Below are positions 1 to 12,668 of a DNA stretch of 64,000 bases, in pieces. The notes beneath the pieces are model-generated. The model made no database searches, was not told the DNA's origin, and saw nothing but the letters and a program-made list of their open reading frames with translations. Made by a program: the position numbers and the translations under genes. Position 1 is the first letter of the stretch. Each line of letters opens with the position of its first letter. Location of the stretch: NCBI GenBank assembly GCA_013368445.1, contig JAACJO010000015.1, forward strand, positions 62,001 to 126,000. The letters run 5' to 3'. Origin of the DNA: Leucocoprinus leucothites (lineage: Eukaryota > Basidiomycota > Agaricomycetes > Agaricales > Agaricaceae).

Positions 1-2
1 TA

Positions 3-413
3 ATCCAACATCGACGCATGATTATCGAGCGTTTCGGAGATCACGCACCCTCACTTCGACATCTTCAGATTGCCAGTATTTTGCTGCAGTCTGCTGCAGT
101 TAATGTGCCAATGTCAATTCTTGCAGCGGTTGGTATCGCTCCAAATCAGGTTCTCGGATGGGTGGTCGCACCTATTGCATTCACATGTCAGGTTGGTTAA
201 ACTTCCGTGACCCTTAGTAGACGGTGCTCTGACGATGACGTGCATTTGTAGTCCTTTTGCTCCATTCTAATCATTCACCAAGTTGCGTTGCGGAGGGTGA
301 TCGATGAGCAGAAGCAAAGCTATCAGGGGAGAACTGAAAGAGAGGAACTGACAAGCGGTATCATACTCTCCGGCCAGTCAACTGCAAACGCTCAGACGAT
401 CAACCAGAGCTAG
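3..413 (+). CDS. 3' end of an unidentified membrane protein gene (partial)
   Basis: An open frame enters from the left edge and runs to 191. A 60-base GT-AG intron (192-251) follows, and the last exon ends at the TAG at 411-413. The visible 117 residues contain two hydrophobic stretches (around PMSILAAVGIAP and VLGWVVAPIAF, then SFCSILIIHQVALRR across the splice). A short polar tail ending in TINQS follows. Joining the exons at CAG|TCC keeps the frame. This looks like the last membrane segments and cytosolic tail of a multi-pass protein. I cannot name the family. The start lies outside the window. Confidence 0.5.
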
Positions 414-1066
414 AACTCTGTGCATCAAACGGGTACTATCTTGAATGCATTCGAAGATCATGACGGCTCCAATCCCAACTTAAAGCATCACGCTGTTCAG
501 TGATGCTTTCGTCGTCTGGACCTTGCTATAGGGGACTATATCATGGTAGTGAGGCTGAGCCTGCTAGCGTTGAAGCGGTAGCCGGGATTTAGGCACCGTC
601 TGACATATCAGCTTGAAGCTTAAGTTCACAGTTTTTGCGCTGGAAATAGTCAGACTCCTGTAGCAGTTTTCTATCGCTGCATCTTGGGCTGTCCGGGGAC
701 CAAGCAGGTGACCGGAGCGTCTTTTCTTCAATCTTATTTTTTCTCTGGTTGTCGTTAGTGTCCTTTTTTGGTGCTTCAGTCTCCTGACATTGCCTCCGCG
801 TGGAAAAATCAAGAGGCCTCAAGGCCTCAAGATTGTACATTAAATTGACTGACTCGGTCGTTGTCAGACTCGGTCATCACAGAAACCTAGCTATGCCAGA
901 TGCCTATCATGTCCAAATTCAATTAAGTGGCGAAGTTGCATTTAACGCCAACTCAGATCGGCATACTCCCAGACTTTGATTGCCTTACTCTCCCGGTTCA
1001 ACCCAATATCTATCAGACTCAGACGATTTCTCGCTCTCCGCCATAAGAGTTCATTGAACGGTCTTG
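414..1066. other. Intergenic, no gene seen
   Basis: This lies between the stop of the partial membrane-protein gene and the dioxygenase start. The minus-strand frames of about 80 residues here have biased, non-conserved composition and no splice-supported extension. It should hold the terminator of the left gene and the promoter of the right one. I see no clear TATA box. Confidence 0.5.
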
Positions 1067-2267
1067 ATGACAACAGTATCAAACACGACGTCAAGGCCAT
1101 CAAAATTGGCCAGTAAACCACCCCATGCTGCTCAGCTTGTAGATCCGCAAGAGGCACTCGGAGCTGGCGATTCGCGTGTGGTTTACGATTTGCTGCCTCC
1201 TGAACTTGCAGGAAATGCTTATGAAAAATTGGTCGAGGAAGTAGAGTGGATCAGGATGATGCACCGTGGTATGTTATACTTGGACGCGATTACTGGAATT
1301 AATTGAACTTTTGTTCACCTGTAGGTGGAGAGGTACCAAGACTAGTAGCCCAACAAGGCGAGATCCTGGATGCAGATGGAAGGTAAGTTACACTGCTGGT
1401 TCCTTTTATTGGCTAGAATCGTAACCATCGCCAGCTATCCAATCTATCGACATCCGGCAGACGAATCGCCTCCTCTGCTCCTATTTTCTCCTACCGTCCA
1501 ACTCATCCGCGAACATGTTCAAAAAGTATGGGTGCTCCGCCCTCTTTCATCCTGTTAACTGCTCTAACACACAATGTATCACGATCCACTAGGTCTTGAA
1601 CCACCCAGTCAATCATGTCCTGATCCAACACTACCGCACCGGCGCAGACTACATATCCGACCATTCCGACAAAACAATCGACGTCGTCCGCAATTCTTCC
1701 ATCGTCAACGTCAGCCTCGGAGCTCAACGCGTAATGACCCTCCGTCTCAAAAAAGACAGAGCTTTGAAGGAACAAGAACGGAGTCAATCCACTAATAATA
1801 GCACACCAACTACTACCACCTTCGATAATGACTCGACCTCGACAACACACACTCACACTCAACCACCACCGCGCTTAACACAACGCATTCCACTACTAGA
1901 CAACTCTCTTTTCATCCTGGGCCTAGAAACGAATAAGAAGTGGCTTCACGGTATCTCAACAGATAAACGACCCGTTTCGACTAAATCTCCTTCTGAGCAA
2001 GTGCATGAAGGTGCACGAATTAGCTTGACGTTTAGATGGATTGGGACGTTCATCAACCCAGTCAAGAACACCATCTGGGGTACCGGAGGACGCGGAAAGA
2101 CGCAGGAGGATGCAAGGACGATCATCAACGGCACCACCGAGGAAGGGACGAAGGAGGCAGAGAAGCTGATCTGGGCTTTCGGTGAGGAGAACCAGGATCC
2201 AAACTTTGACTGGGATAAATGGTATGGAGAAGGATCTGATGTTGTGAATTTCAAGAGCGTTAGCTGA
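1067..2267 (+). CDS. AlkB-like 2-oxoglutarate/Fe(II) dioxygenase
   Basis: Four exons (1067-1268, 1325-1382, 1435-1525, 1593-2267) give a 341-residue protein. The first in-frame ATG is at 1067. The fold signature is clear: NHVLIQHYRTG precedes an iron-binding HxD (H141, D143) in ISDHSDKTIDV, then NSSIVNVSLGAQRVM forms the core strand. The distal ligand is probably H236 in KKWLHGI. The 2-oxoglutarate-binding arginines are in ARISLTFRWIG (R259/R265). Family members oxidatively demethylate DNA, RNA or protein; the substrate here cannot be told. A Thr/Ser/His-rich low-complexity insert of about 40 residues (roughly 175-215) separates the metal ligands, which is unusual. All introns are 52-67 bases. 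Confidence 0.85.
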
Positions 2268-3023
2268 GCCGTATATACAACTCATTTCAATACCCATCGA
2301 TTCTCGTTGTCCAGGAGCAATAGAAATGAAACTAAATCTGATTGATAAGACTAAACAAAAAACCACTGAACCAAGTACAAATCCAATAAATACAAATGCG
2401 TTTGCCAATGAAGAAAAGAAACTCGTCAATTATCTTGTTTGCCAAACTGAAATTCCATAAAGGAGACAATAATAGTTCGTAAAAACCAGGATAATAACGC
2501 TGTGTAACGTGTAGTCGCTGTTTTTAGCTACTACGTAGTAATTAGTCGTGGAAAACATAAAGTCGTCAAAAAAACCGCAAAGGCGTCGTGACTCGTGAGG
2601 AGTTGGAATCAACGTTTATCGCGCGTGAGAGTAGAAGCGGAAGATGAGAAGGGGGTTTCCTATAAGCGGATAGAAGGGAAGAGGTCGCAGTAGGGAAGCA
2701 AGCAAGTAGACTAGAAGAATCTGAGAAATAATATGCAATATGAAACAAGGTAGATCACGCCCTCCTAGCGAAATTTCGGGGGGCAACAAGCATGAGAAAG
2801 TAACTTGGGGGAATGATGATCAAACAAAACAAGAAAAGCAAGCAGTAAAACAACAGCAAAATCGAGATCAATGAAGAGAGGAGGACCACATTATGAAAAG
2901 CAACACCAGAAAAATCTTGACCAGAAAATGAGCTCACGAGCTCCGCAGTCGATACACCACGCATTGGCCGCACGTCGCACCAAAACACCACGTATCATCA
3001 TCAATGAACACAAAGCAGCCACC
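2268..3023. other. Convergent 3' intergenic region
   Basis: Two genes converge here, the dioxygenase (plus) and the large membrane protein (minus), so it should contain both 3' UTRs. It is A-rich, with several short poly-A runs. No conserved reading frame is visible on either strand. Confidence 0.5.
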
Positions 3024-6000
3024 TCACCGCTGCCTCCAATCACCCATCGTGTCTCCCCTCTCCGGTCCAATCCCACCAGGTCCAATCCCCACATTCCCAA
3101 TACCAGCACCCCTCATTGCTCTCGACGTCGCAACATTCCACGACGATTCATGTAAACTCCCCTGTTCAGTTCTCCCTTCACTACTCTCCGTAGTCGTCAC
3201 TGTACCCTCCATCGTCAAAGGCGCCGTGACAAAACTCGGGGCGGCCGTACTGATATCCGGTGGTGATATTCCCGTACCGGAAGGACTACCGCTGCTCGTT
3301 TGACCTCTGTTGATGGACACTTGAGGTGGACTCGAGCTCGGTGAGCGTTCACTCTCAGCTTGCCAATGCCTTTGTGGTGGTGTAGCACGTTCGAGGACTC
3401 CATACGGCTCGTTCAGACGGTAGCGTCCCCATGGAATATCAATTCTATGACTGCCACTACTTGTACTTGGTCCAGCTTCAGCGTCATAAGCATCGTCGCC
3501 TTCAGGAGGTGTATGTGATCGGAGAGGTGAAGTCGCTCTGGGAGAAGCTCTTGCTGAGTGGAAAACCTCCATGGCGGACGCGGTTTCAACGCTAGCCGAC
3601 ATGGGGGTAGCACCTGGCATTCCAGGGCCCACAAGACCTTGTGGAGGATGTGTAATCTGAGGGGTCCTTACAGGCCCGAAATCACGAGTGATCTCTTGAA
3701 CAGGAGGACTATCTCGCCGTGGGGCATTCTCATTTGCTTCCTCTTCCCGAGAGCTAGAATCACTATGAAGCTCTTCACGGAGGTGTGAAGCGGGAGCAGG
3801 GCGCATGAAGGGCATAGGTTGACCAAACGTCCAATTTTCACCACCACTAGCACTCCCACTCCTCGAATGTGAATGCGAAGACGAAGACACATAACCACGA
3901 TCCTCCCAAGCTCGAGGGTCAGAGAACGAATAAGGGTAAGAAGTTTGTGATTCCTGTGTCGAGCCAGAGGCATCTCGCGTACGCGCTACAGATGGCAACT
4001 CGGGTAACTGATGAGCAGCTTCTTCCTCTAATCTCGCCATAGACGAATTCGTCCTCGACCGAGTCCCAACGACACCCAAGCTCGTAGCAGAAACGTTCTG
4101 CAACATCGACTGTGCACGCGATCGTACAGCAGCACCGAAAGAACTGACTCTAGATCTGATGGCAGGAATAGATGGTTGCGACCGTACGGAATTAGCTCTT
4201 GATCGTGCTGACGAGCCAGTTCTCGATCTTGACGAAGTAGAGGCTAGCTCTGCTCCACCAGGTACAGCAAGATTAGCATTGCTAGCCCCGGGACTGAGCA
4301 GTCCAACCTCGTCTTGGTGTTCATCACTAGCCGATTCACCGCTCGAAATGCTCTCTGCATCATCTTGCATCAGCTCCGCGCCCATTGTCGTTACACCCGG
4401 TAGAATGCCACTATCAGCCCTCAAGCGGATGCTAGGGAACTCAACAGCCGCAGCAGAAGGTACTACAGGGAGAGGAATGGCGGGAGGCCTTGTTCGACTT
4501 TGGGGGTTGGGATGACGGGGAGGCATGGGAATACCACTACCTCCGCTACTCTGGCTAAGACTCGCGCGAGGACGAGCATCCGAGCTGCTCGAGGGGGAAT
4601 CAGGTGAGTCGGTAGATGGACGGTTGCCAGTCGACTGAGAGACGCCGGAATAGGATATACCAGAGTGGGATATACCAGAATGGGATACACCAGACTGTTG
4701 AGAGGGTCGAGATTGATGCGAGCGGGAAGATGTGCTGTTGCCTCGCCCTCCAGGGTGACGGAACCCGAAGGGATAGCGACGAGATGGAGTAATAGGGTGA
4801 CCGAGGCTTGACATCGAATTTGAGGCGTGTCCTGCTGAACGCTCTTCACTCTCCTCAAACCCGTCCTCGCCTTCCGCTTCATCATCATCATCATCCTCCT
4901 CTTCCTCGCTGTCATTCTCCGTACTCCCACTAGCGCTCTCGGTAGAGCCAGAGCTGGATGTAGACTTTGACGTGGTGTGGGAGGTGCCGGATTGGGAAGT
5001 TGTCTGCTTGCTCTTGTTGGGCGAAGGTGGGAAGAGTACTCTGTCCTGACTGGAGACCTGGGCTGAGCCTTGCTGGTTGAAGGGATATGGTAGAGTCGAA
5101 GGACCAACGCCCTTATCCGACTCTCGGTGCTGAAGTTGAATTTCCTTCTCATCTTTGGGAGACTCAAAGAAATCATCCGTAATGACTCGACGCCGCGCAG
5201 GAGGAGGAACAGTAGGTATCCCGACAGCCGCCAAAACACGTTGCACCTCAACCGGATCAGCATCTACGACCTCCTTGCCCTTCTCCTGTTTCCAACCAGG
5301 ACTAGGCAGTGAACTGCTACCCCATCGAAGTCCAGGGGCATTCGAGCACAGTTCATAGGTATCCTGAATCCTCAACCGCGTACACTCTTTCCAAGTCCAG
5401 GCAAGAGCATCAACATTGCGATTAGAATCATTGTCGGTGCTGTAAATCGATGATCGCGTCTTCTCGTTATCTTCTTCCTCCCATCTATACCGCGGTCCAC
5501 ATATACCAGCACACCCTTGCCCACTGAGAATCCATAGCCCAATCCAGCTAACGAGGAGCACCAGAATCCGCCAGGCGGCCCATGTGGCATTCGCAATCAA
5601 CACGCCCCTTGCATATCCGGTAAGCGTCCCGTCACCTCTCCTAAAAAAGGTAGGGTCTCGATTACTGATCCCCATACTTGCTAGAGCAAGAGTTCCGGGT
5701 TCTGGAGTCGAAAAGGCAAATAGGAGGGCTAGACATAGTCCAGCACGAGGCAGCAGCAAGGCTACAGTGGGGAGATTCTGCGAATACCAGTAAAAGGTTT
5801 CCGCAAGGCCATCTCGGACACTGCCGTTTTCACCGAACCAGGATTGTAGCCGTAGATAGAGGAGGAAGCGGAAATTGGTGTAGGACGTCATGGACACGAA
5901 TGTATACGCAGGAGACGAGAGGTAGATAGGCAACATGAGGGGTCGTTCTATTCAGAGGAGTACGTCAGCTTCCCATTAGTATAGGGTACCATAGGAGAGG

Positions 6001-7015
6001 GTACTCACTGACGCGCCATCGCCGAATGAATGAGTACACCAGTTCATACAGCAGGAAAACACAGACAATCCATGCTAGCCAACACGCAATGTAGGCCGCT
6101 GCAGCAAGTGCCCAGTTCCTCCCAGAGCCGGGAACACCGGGTGCCTCTGGATTTGGGTTCTTCGAGACTCTGCCACAAGAGAGAGAAATTAATACCGGGA
6201 ACGTCCATGCCATCGATAATGAAACAGGGAATGACGCGAGAAGCGAGTAAGTGACGAAGCATAGCGCTAAAATGATAGCCAACAGAAGGTTCAACTTGGA
6301 AGGCGCCAAGCTGCGCTGGGGTATGAAAGGAGGTCGTTGGAAGGAAGGAGACTCACTGGATGAGGATGTAGGCTGCATTGAAGTCGAAGTAGGTTTGTAG
6401 AGGCAAGTGGGCAAAGGCCAGTATAGGGAAAATGAAGAAGTAAAGCCGGGCTAAAATCGATGGGTTGGCTACGGGCTTCCGGAGGTCGAGGTTCTTAGCA
6501 TTGAACTTGGGCTGAGGTATCCGTGTCGATGTATAGTAGGGATAAGAAAAACCACCTTGCTCGTCGCCGGAGGACACCGGTGGGGCAGTTCCGCGGGACC
6601 AGACCTTTGCAGGTTGTCCCGGACGAGGGTTTTCCTGTCCGCGGGGACCAGGTCTCCCAGGAGGGTTCACTCCATGCAAGCTGACGATGCGCACCGAGCG
6701 CGGTGTTGGCTTGCGACCACCAATACTAGCAAAAAGCTCTGGGTCGGTATCCGGCTCAGGCTCGAGCACACCAACTGAGGAATGCATGGTTGACGTGGGC
6801 GCGGGCGGTGGTGGTCGTTTGGGTAGCCAAGAAGGATAGCCCTCCGAGTCCTTGGACATGCGGGGAGGGGGGTTGGAGGAGGATTGAGAGGTATCCGCGA
6901 CGTTGTTGTTGGTGGGAGAAGGAACAGCACTAGATGGGCTGTTATTATGTGAGCTGTTATTCGGCTGCGACTCTTCTGGGGAGCCTTGACGAGGGAGCTT
7001 TGAAGGCAAGAGCAT
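3024..7015 (-). CDS. Large polytopic membrane protein with long Ser-rich disordered tail
   Basis: Three exons (7015-6357, 6310-6009, 5947-3024) join in frame to 1294 residues. The junctions are ATC CA|C and GTC A|AA. The first ~190 residues are polar and Pro/Ser-rich. About six hydrophobic segments then follow between residues ~190 and ~480, including LNLLLAIILALCFVTYSLL, WALAAAAYIACWLAWIVCVF and ILVLLVSWIGLWIL. The remaining ~800 residues are low-complexity: Ser/Arg repeats, an acidic stretch (S-E-E-E-E-D-D-D-D-D near 3' position 4870-4910), SGVSHSGISHSG-type repeats and Pro-rich patches. The tail should be cytosolic and heavily phosphorylated (inference). I do not recognise the family; this organisation is common in conserved basidiomycete hypothetical proteins. 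The +1 frame at 4463-5263 is a shadow. Confidence 0.75.
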
Positions 7016-8327
7016 GATGGTTGGAAATAATTAGGGGAATAATAGTGGAAAGCAGGTTGCAAAAAGTAGAATGAAAAAACAATGGCGACTGAACAAAGAA
7101 CGAAAAGAAGAAGGTCGCAAGGGAGATTAGGGGTGGAGTTAAGTAGAGAGATAGATAGGGAGGCAGATTTTGGGCGATGAACGCGCGAGCCTCGTGTTGC
7201 GGCAATGAGAGCAAAGCCTGCCTCGTGTTTTGCCTTTGACGGACCACCGTGGGCGGGACGGAAAAAGCCACAAACGCGACATCCATGCCTAAAAAACCCG
7301 TGCCTGAATTCAAACATTCCCTTTCTGGGTATGTGCTAACAACAAGTGACTTACCCCACATGGAAACCCTAACCACACCGCGTTCTCAACTCGGCGGCCA
7401 TTTGCCCCCGCCAGACCTTCCATTTCGGCGGATTGGCCCTAGAATCATTGTTTGCGTAAGGCCTGGGATAACCTGGGAGTTTTCTCTGCTTTCAAACGTC
7501 GGGTACAGGTCTGTAATTCAAACCTGCGTACGGCAGATTCAATTGATGTGGTGATCATCAACCACGAATCAAACCTTCTTCCAACTCTGTTTTGAACAGA
7601 AGGGATCAACGCCGCAAACGTCAGTGCATGCGAAGACATCGAGGGTGCATGGCCTCCATCGGGTTACGGATCACCAACAATATGATAGACGAAGATAATG
7701 TATAACTGACACCCATAAGTTTAGTTCAAAGCCTGATCAGTGCGCTGAGCCTACCTCTGAGGATCCTGGTGGTTTTGGTGCGAACAAATACGCGTTTACG
7801 ATAGAAATTTGAAATACGACGTCATGACCACGATCATTTACCCCGCATTCAACAAAAAAAAATGCTATAAATATCCTCCTCTGCTCGATCACCATCAATC
7901 CAATAAGGTCCTCGAACCTTTTCCAAAACCCACTGTAAACGTGTACTGCGCAAGGCGGCAGGCGGAAACCTCGAGAACTGGGCGAGGAGTCGGTATGAGC
8001 GGCTATCGAACTTACCCCCCTCCTCGATATATGAAGCTTATTCACGGCCGTATATTCAAGGCCGTATCCCTTCTGGGTTCATATCCGCGTCCTTCGCAGA
8101 AGTTGGTTACTCTTCTAATGCCTTTATGTCCCCGCAAGTATCAGATTATCCGGATACATTAATCAGATAGACGTGGTTACCAGCCCTCCAACACTCGAAA
8201 TTATCTCGGACTCTGTTGGTTCGACGAGATCTAGAAATTTCCAACGAGAGGAAGCACAGTCAAATGATCAGTTGGAGACAATCCTCTTTATTGTAATTCA
8301 AACCCGACGCGTCTAAGTACTACCGAT
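7016..8327. other. Intergenic, 5' of the large membrane protein and 3' of the hydrolase
   Basis: About 1.3 kb without a supportable gene. The frames on both strands are shadows with no conserved motif. The promoter of the minus-strand membrane-protein gene should lie at 7016-7400, where the sequence is A-rich on the plus strand (T/C-rich in the transcribed direction), as in many fungal promoters. Confidence 0.45.
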
Positions 8328-9605
8328 CTACACCAGAGGATTGGAACTGCTTGCCATGACACCATTAATCCATCTCAACATTTTCTCGTTAAACTCCTCC
8401 GCAACCCGTTTATCCGTCTTAGACCAGGGCACATGTGATCCTCCTTTCACAACCTCCACAATAACATTCCCCCAATTCTTATAACACCCCGGTAATCGAT
8501 CCACCAAAACCAATTCATCCCGGTCTCCATAAATCACCAAACAAGGAATCATCGTCTTCCCTACAGCTTCATAAATCCCCTGGTCTTGTTTTCTGGTACG
8601 AATGGAACGTATCATCATATTCCGCGGTTGTGTCATAATACTCCCTAAACACATTTGTCGTACTTCGTAAGGCAGAGTACGACAGCAACCATCAATGAAT
8701 TCTGCTGCCGCTTCTTGGAATTCTTCGACGGTCGGCGCTAACATGATTTGATGAATGAGATGAAGGACGAGGGGTGTCCCAAGCTGGGTTGCCATTTCCT
8801 CGTAGATGTATGTTGCACCTGCGATGTTGACGATACCAGCGACGTAGTCGATTGGATGATATGACAGAATATCCATTAGATGCGAGGCTAGATTGAAAGA
8901 AGTCCGGTTCACAAAACTAAGCGAGCGAAGGTTCAGTCACTTACCTCCCAGGCTCCTACACGATTAAAATTAAAATCACAGTCAACAAGACGGCACGACC
9001 GTAATAACTTCATTAAATCTCAACTTACCAGCCCACCACAAACGGCCTACACAACCCGAACGCATCAACCACCGCATCAAAATCCTCAGCAAGTCTCTTC
9101 GACTCCCATGCTTCATCCGTGTCCGGTTTACCGCTCCTTCCGTGTCCCCTAGCATCATATCTAACCTTCAAATCCCAACCCCAAGCCAAAAATACGCATG
9201 TCATTAGTGTGGTGGCTTTGTTAAGAGTAGAAAGAATCTCACAAGGTATAGTTGACTCGTCCACTGAGGATCATTAAAAATATCATCAAAAGCTATCAAG
9301 CTCCAACAGAACCCATGTATGAACACGATAGCTTGATTCATAGGATCGCCGACAGCGTTCGCGTAAATTTGAGTTCCATCAGCAGAAACAAGCATTCGTG
9401 TATCACTGCGTGTGGTGATTTCACTTGGCCGCTTTGCCTCCCTTTCCTTCTCCGAATTTCTCTCTAAACTATGACATTCAATTTGATTCACCTCTGGTAC
9501 ATGACCATGGCTAAGGTCCTCCGAGATTGAAAGTTTCTCTTCCTCAGGGGTTAGAATCATCCATGGTGAATCACGAGTAATACCAGCGACAAGCGTTCCA
9601 TTCAT
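8328..9605 (-). CDS. Alpha/beta hydrolase
   Basis: Four exons (9605-9243, 9165-9029, 8955-8945, 8887-8328) encode 356 residues. The third exon is only 11 bases, yet it supplies most of the nucleophile elbow G-W-S-L-G-A (Ser168). The frame closes exactly through it. Upstream is the oxyanion segment VFIHGF and the RYDARGHGRSGKP strand. The acid is probably D294 in YGDRDELVLV and the base H322 in GGSHVPWS, so the triad is complete. The family covers epoxide hydrolases, haloperoxidase-like enzymes and esterases; the substrate is unknown. The first in-frame ATG is at 9605. The frame stays open upstream through a hydrophobic stretch (RWLVLLLV) but has no earlier ATG. A TATA-like site lies near 9758-9763. 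Confidence 0.85.
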
Positions 9606-11172
9606 GACAAGCAACAACACCAACCAGCGGAGTAAGAGGGACGATACCGATGGGGAGCCGCCGGTACGTAGAAGCGAAGCAGAGGAAAGCGAGCGCAGAG
9701 GCTTGAAGAGACTCTTTCCGATACAAGCTCAGAAAAGTTCCGTAGCACACGAAGGGTTTATACCTCGTTTCCTCAAGAAGAGCTAGCCAGTAACCTTGGT
9801 ATCTCTCCTTCCTCGTCGGTCATCGAGTGGATTACATCTCAGTCAAGCATCGATCCTCGGACTACGTGTATCAAGCGTCCACCGTGAGGCCGGCGGCGTC
9901 GAAGGTTGATAAACTGATCGAGTCTTACCACTGAGTATGAACGACGCATTGTGCTCGAGATATGAACGCGAGGCAAGTATACTGTCGAATTTTCGGCTCC
10001 GGATAGGAGCTGAGATTCCATTGAACATCATCCAGAGTTCCTGTGTTATATAGAGTATAAGTGACTTGGAGGATCGGATATACTGTCCAACTAACTCACC
10101 TTATGTGAGCTATCCCACTCAATACAAAGGAAACCCAGTGTCGCATAGTATGACCATGAGGTAGAGCGACACAATGACCAGCCGCACAGCCCACGCAGCC
10201 AAGCACACACCTTTCCCAACCTCAACCTCCAAGTACAGTAATGCCAACACACGGTATCATTCCTCCCTTCGGCCACTCAACCACCTATCGCCCTTCTCTT
10301 CTTCGATTACCGGCTTCTCCACCCGGAACTTACATTACAGCCTTGGCCAACTGATACGTCAGTTATGAACCAATCCTTTACAAGCGATCGAATGACCGAG
10401 TAGTAGCCTTCCCACTCGGAGCCTTAGGCACTATGAAAGAGTCGGAACCGGAAGTTCGAGCTCATCATCTGTCCAGTTAGTTGAACTAAGCTCTCCTTCT
10501 CCAGTGCTATCAATACAATACAATGTCAATTTATCGGCAGATCTAACCCCGCTTTGATTCTGTCCCGCATGGCCCAACATGCCTCGAGGCATCAAACTCA
10601 AGATCACCGCGTCCTCAAATGTGTCAACAGGTCTCATTACCTCGTTGTGATCAGTACTTGACTGACGGCTTGGGATACCGGCTTCCCGAGGACAGACCTA
10701 GCCTTAAACATTTCAGTAGCCGCCGATGGTGGTTGTTGATCCGTAGGAACTAATTCGTCTGCCGGTACCTGGCATCGAAGGTGGCAGCTAGTGTTCGTGA
10801 ATTCTTAAAGCATGGTATTAGAACGAAAATATAGTTGATAATTTCGTCTTCCAGCCGGAAGCTCTCCGAGAACATAAAAACAGACCTGAGAAGAAAATAT
10901 TGGCGATGAATAGATATGGGACGATAGCATTATGCGCGAGTGGCGCTTCTGGAAGGCATCGGTCATACTGGCATGAGAAAAAGGCCCAAGTACATTCCTT
11001 GCGATTGATGCCATTGGTGCACTCCATCGTCAGCAGGGGGGACATGAGCCCGACTTTTGTGACAAATGGAAACCAGGAAGAAAAGAATCATTGTCTAGAA
11101 ATTTGTTAGGCGCTCTTGGCTACATATAAGATACAAGCCAGGAAACAATCCACATATCTTTTTGTGGCAACA
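9606..11172. other. Unassigned 1.6-kb region with possible gene remnants
   Basis: No gene could be rebuilt. On the minus strand, short hydrophobic frames appear near 10105-10260 (LAAWAVRLVIVSLYLMVIL) and 10860-10960 (HNAIVPYLFIANIFFSGLF). Polar frames end at 9843 and 10431 and look like C-terminal tails. These could be exons of one or two small membrane-protein genes, or decayed copies. I could not link them by splice sites with a continuous frame, so no CDS is claimed. Confidence 0.35.
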
Positions 11173-12668
11173 ATGAGAGTAACAATTTTGCTTGGTCTTC
11201 TCGGTATATCAACAGGTCAGTCAGTCCCAATTCCAACCTGACAAAAAGTAAAGTCGATCTTACTTCAACTACTAGTCTATGGTCAAATCCAAGACCCCTT
11301 TGAACCACTCTGGCCCCCAGGCCCAGGTCAACCAGTGGTTCCTCAAGAACCCAGCGCAGAGCTAACATCCATGCTCTCCCAAATCGACCCCAAGCGCATC
11401 GAGGCCATAATCACCAAACTCGTTTCTTTCGGAACTCGGCACACCCTCTCTAGCCAAACCGATCCCAATCGTGGCGTCGGAGCTGCAAGGGACTGGATTG
11501 CCTCCCAGATGCAAACCTTCGCAGCTACCTCTGGAGGACAGATGACAGTCTCCACACCTAGCTACATCCAGCCCATTGCCGATCGCGTTCCTTTCCCCGT
11601 CAGGATAACAAATGTTGTAGCCACACTCAAAGGTTCAACCGATCCTAACCGCGTTTACGTCGTTTCAGGACACTACGATTCTCGCAATACCGACCCGAAC
11701 AATTTCTCGGACGATGCCCCTGGTGCAGACGATGACGCATCCGGCGTTGCGGTATCTTTGGAGCTCGCTCGTGTCATGGCTAGACATAAGCCCGCGGCTA
11801 CCATCATGTTCGTTGCAGTAGCAGGAGAAGAACAAGGGTTGTTTGGTTCAAATTTCATGGCAGAAACGATGAAAAATGCGAGCGTAGATGTCCAGGGGAT
11901 GTTGGATAACGATATCGTCGGGAGCTCCACTGGCGATGACGGGACAAAAAACCCAACCTTGCTCCGCATGTTTTGTAGTGGCATTCCCCAAACGGAAACA
12001 TTCCAACAAGTCACTGCAAGGGCGAACATTGGAGGAGAGAACGATTCACCTGCAAGAGAACTTGGCCGCTTTATTGCCGAGGTCGCTCAAAACAATGCAA
12101 CCGGTATGAGAGGTAAGAAATCGAACCCCAATACAATCGAGCGAAATAGCTCACCGTTATGGCAGTCCAAACGATATGGCGTCCAGACCGCTTCCTCCGC
12201 GGAGGCGATCACTTGTCATTCCTCAGAAACGGCTACCCAGCAGTCCGCTTCACAGAACCCGCCGAAAATTTCGCTCACCAACACCAAGACGTCCGAGTCC
12301 AGAACGGCGTCCAATTCGGTGACCTCATCGAATTCGTCGATTTCGACTTTACAGCGGGCGTCGCTCGCGTCAACGGTGCCGGACTCTGGTCGCTCGCAAA
12401 CGCACCAAGAACCCCAAGAGGAGTGGTCATTGACACTAGGCAACTAGATAACAACTCCACTCTGAGGTGGACCAACGATCCTCAAGCCGCGAGCTACGAG
12501 GTTGTATGGAGGCCAACCGATCAGACATTCTGGACACACGCAATTCCAGTAGGAAAGGTTACATCCGTCACACTTAAGCTGTCGAAGGATAACGTCGATT
12601 TTGGTGTGAGAGCCGTAGGTCAGAACGGGATGAAGAGCCCCGCTGCGTTCCCTGCGCCTAGTGGGTAG
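11173..12668 (+). CDS. Secreted M28-family zinc aminopeptidase
   Basis: Three exons (11173-11215, 11276-12112, 12166-12668) encode 460 residues. An N-terminal hydrophobic segment ([14 protein letters not shown]) split by intron 1 is a likely signal peptide. The M28 di-zinc site is complete: H147 in VSGHYDSR, the bridging Asp in GADDDASG, the catalytic Glu pair E199-E200 in GEEQGLFGS, an Asp in MLDNDIVG, and H295 in GGDHLSFL, which lies just after intron 2. The last ~100 residues ([13 protein letters not shown] onward) resemble a small beta domain, possibly fibronectin-like. It should remove N-terminal residues from extracellular peptides. The plus-strand frame that runs past 12112 is intron readthrough. 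Confidence 0.9.

Noticed and set aside
4463..5263. 266-residue minus-strand frame
   Set aside because: It lies wholly within the long exon of the 1294-residue membrane protein in another frame. Its Arg/Leu/Pro bias is typical of shadows of Ser-rich coding sequence.
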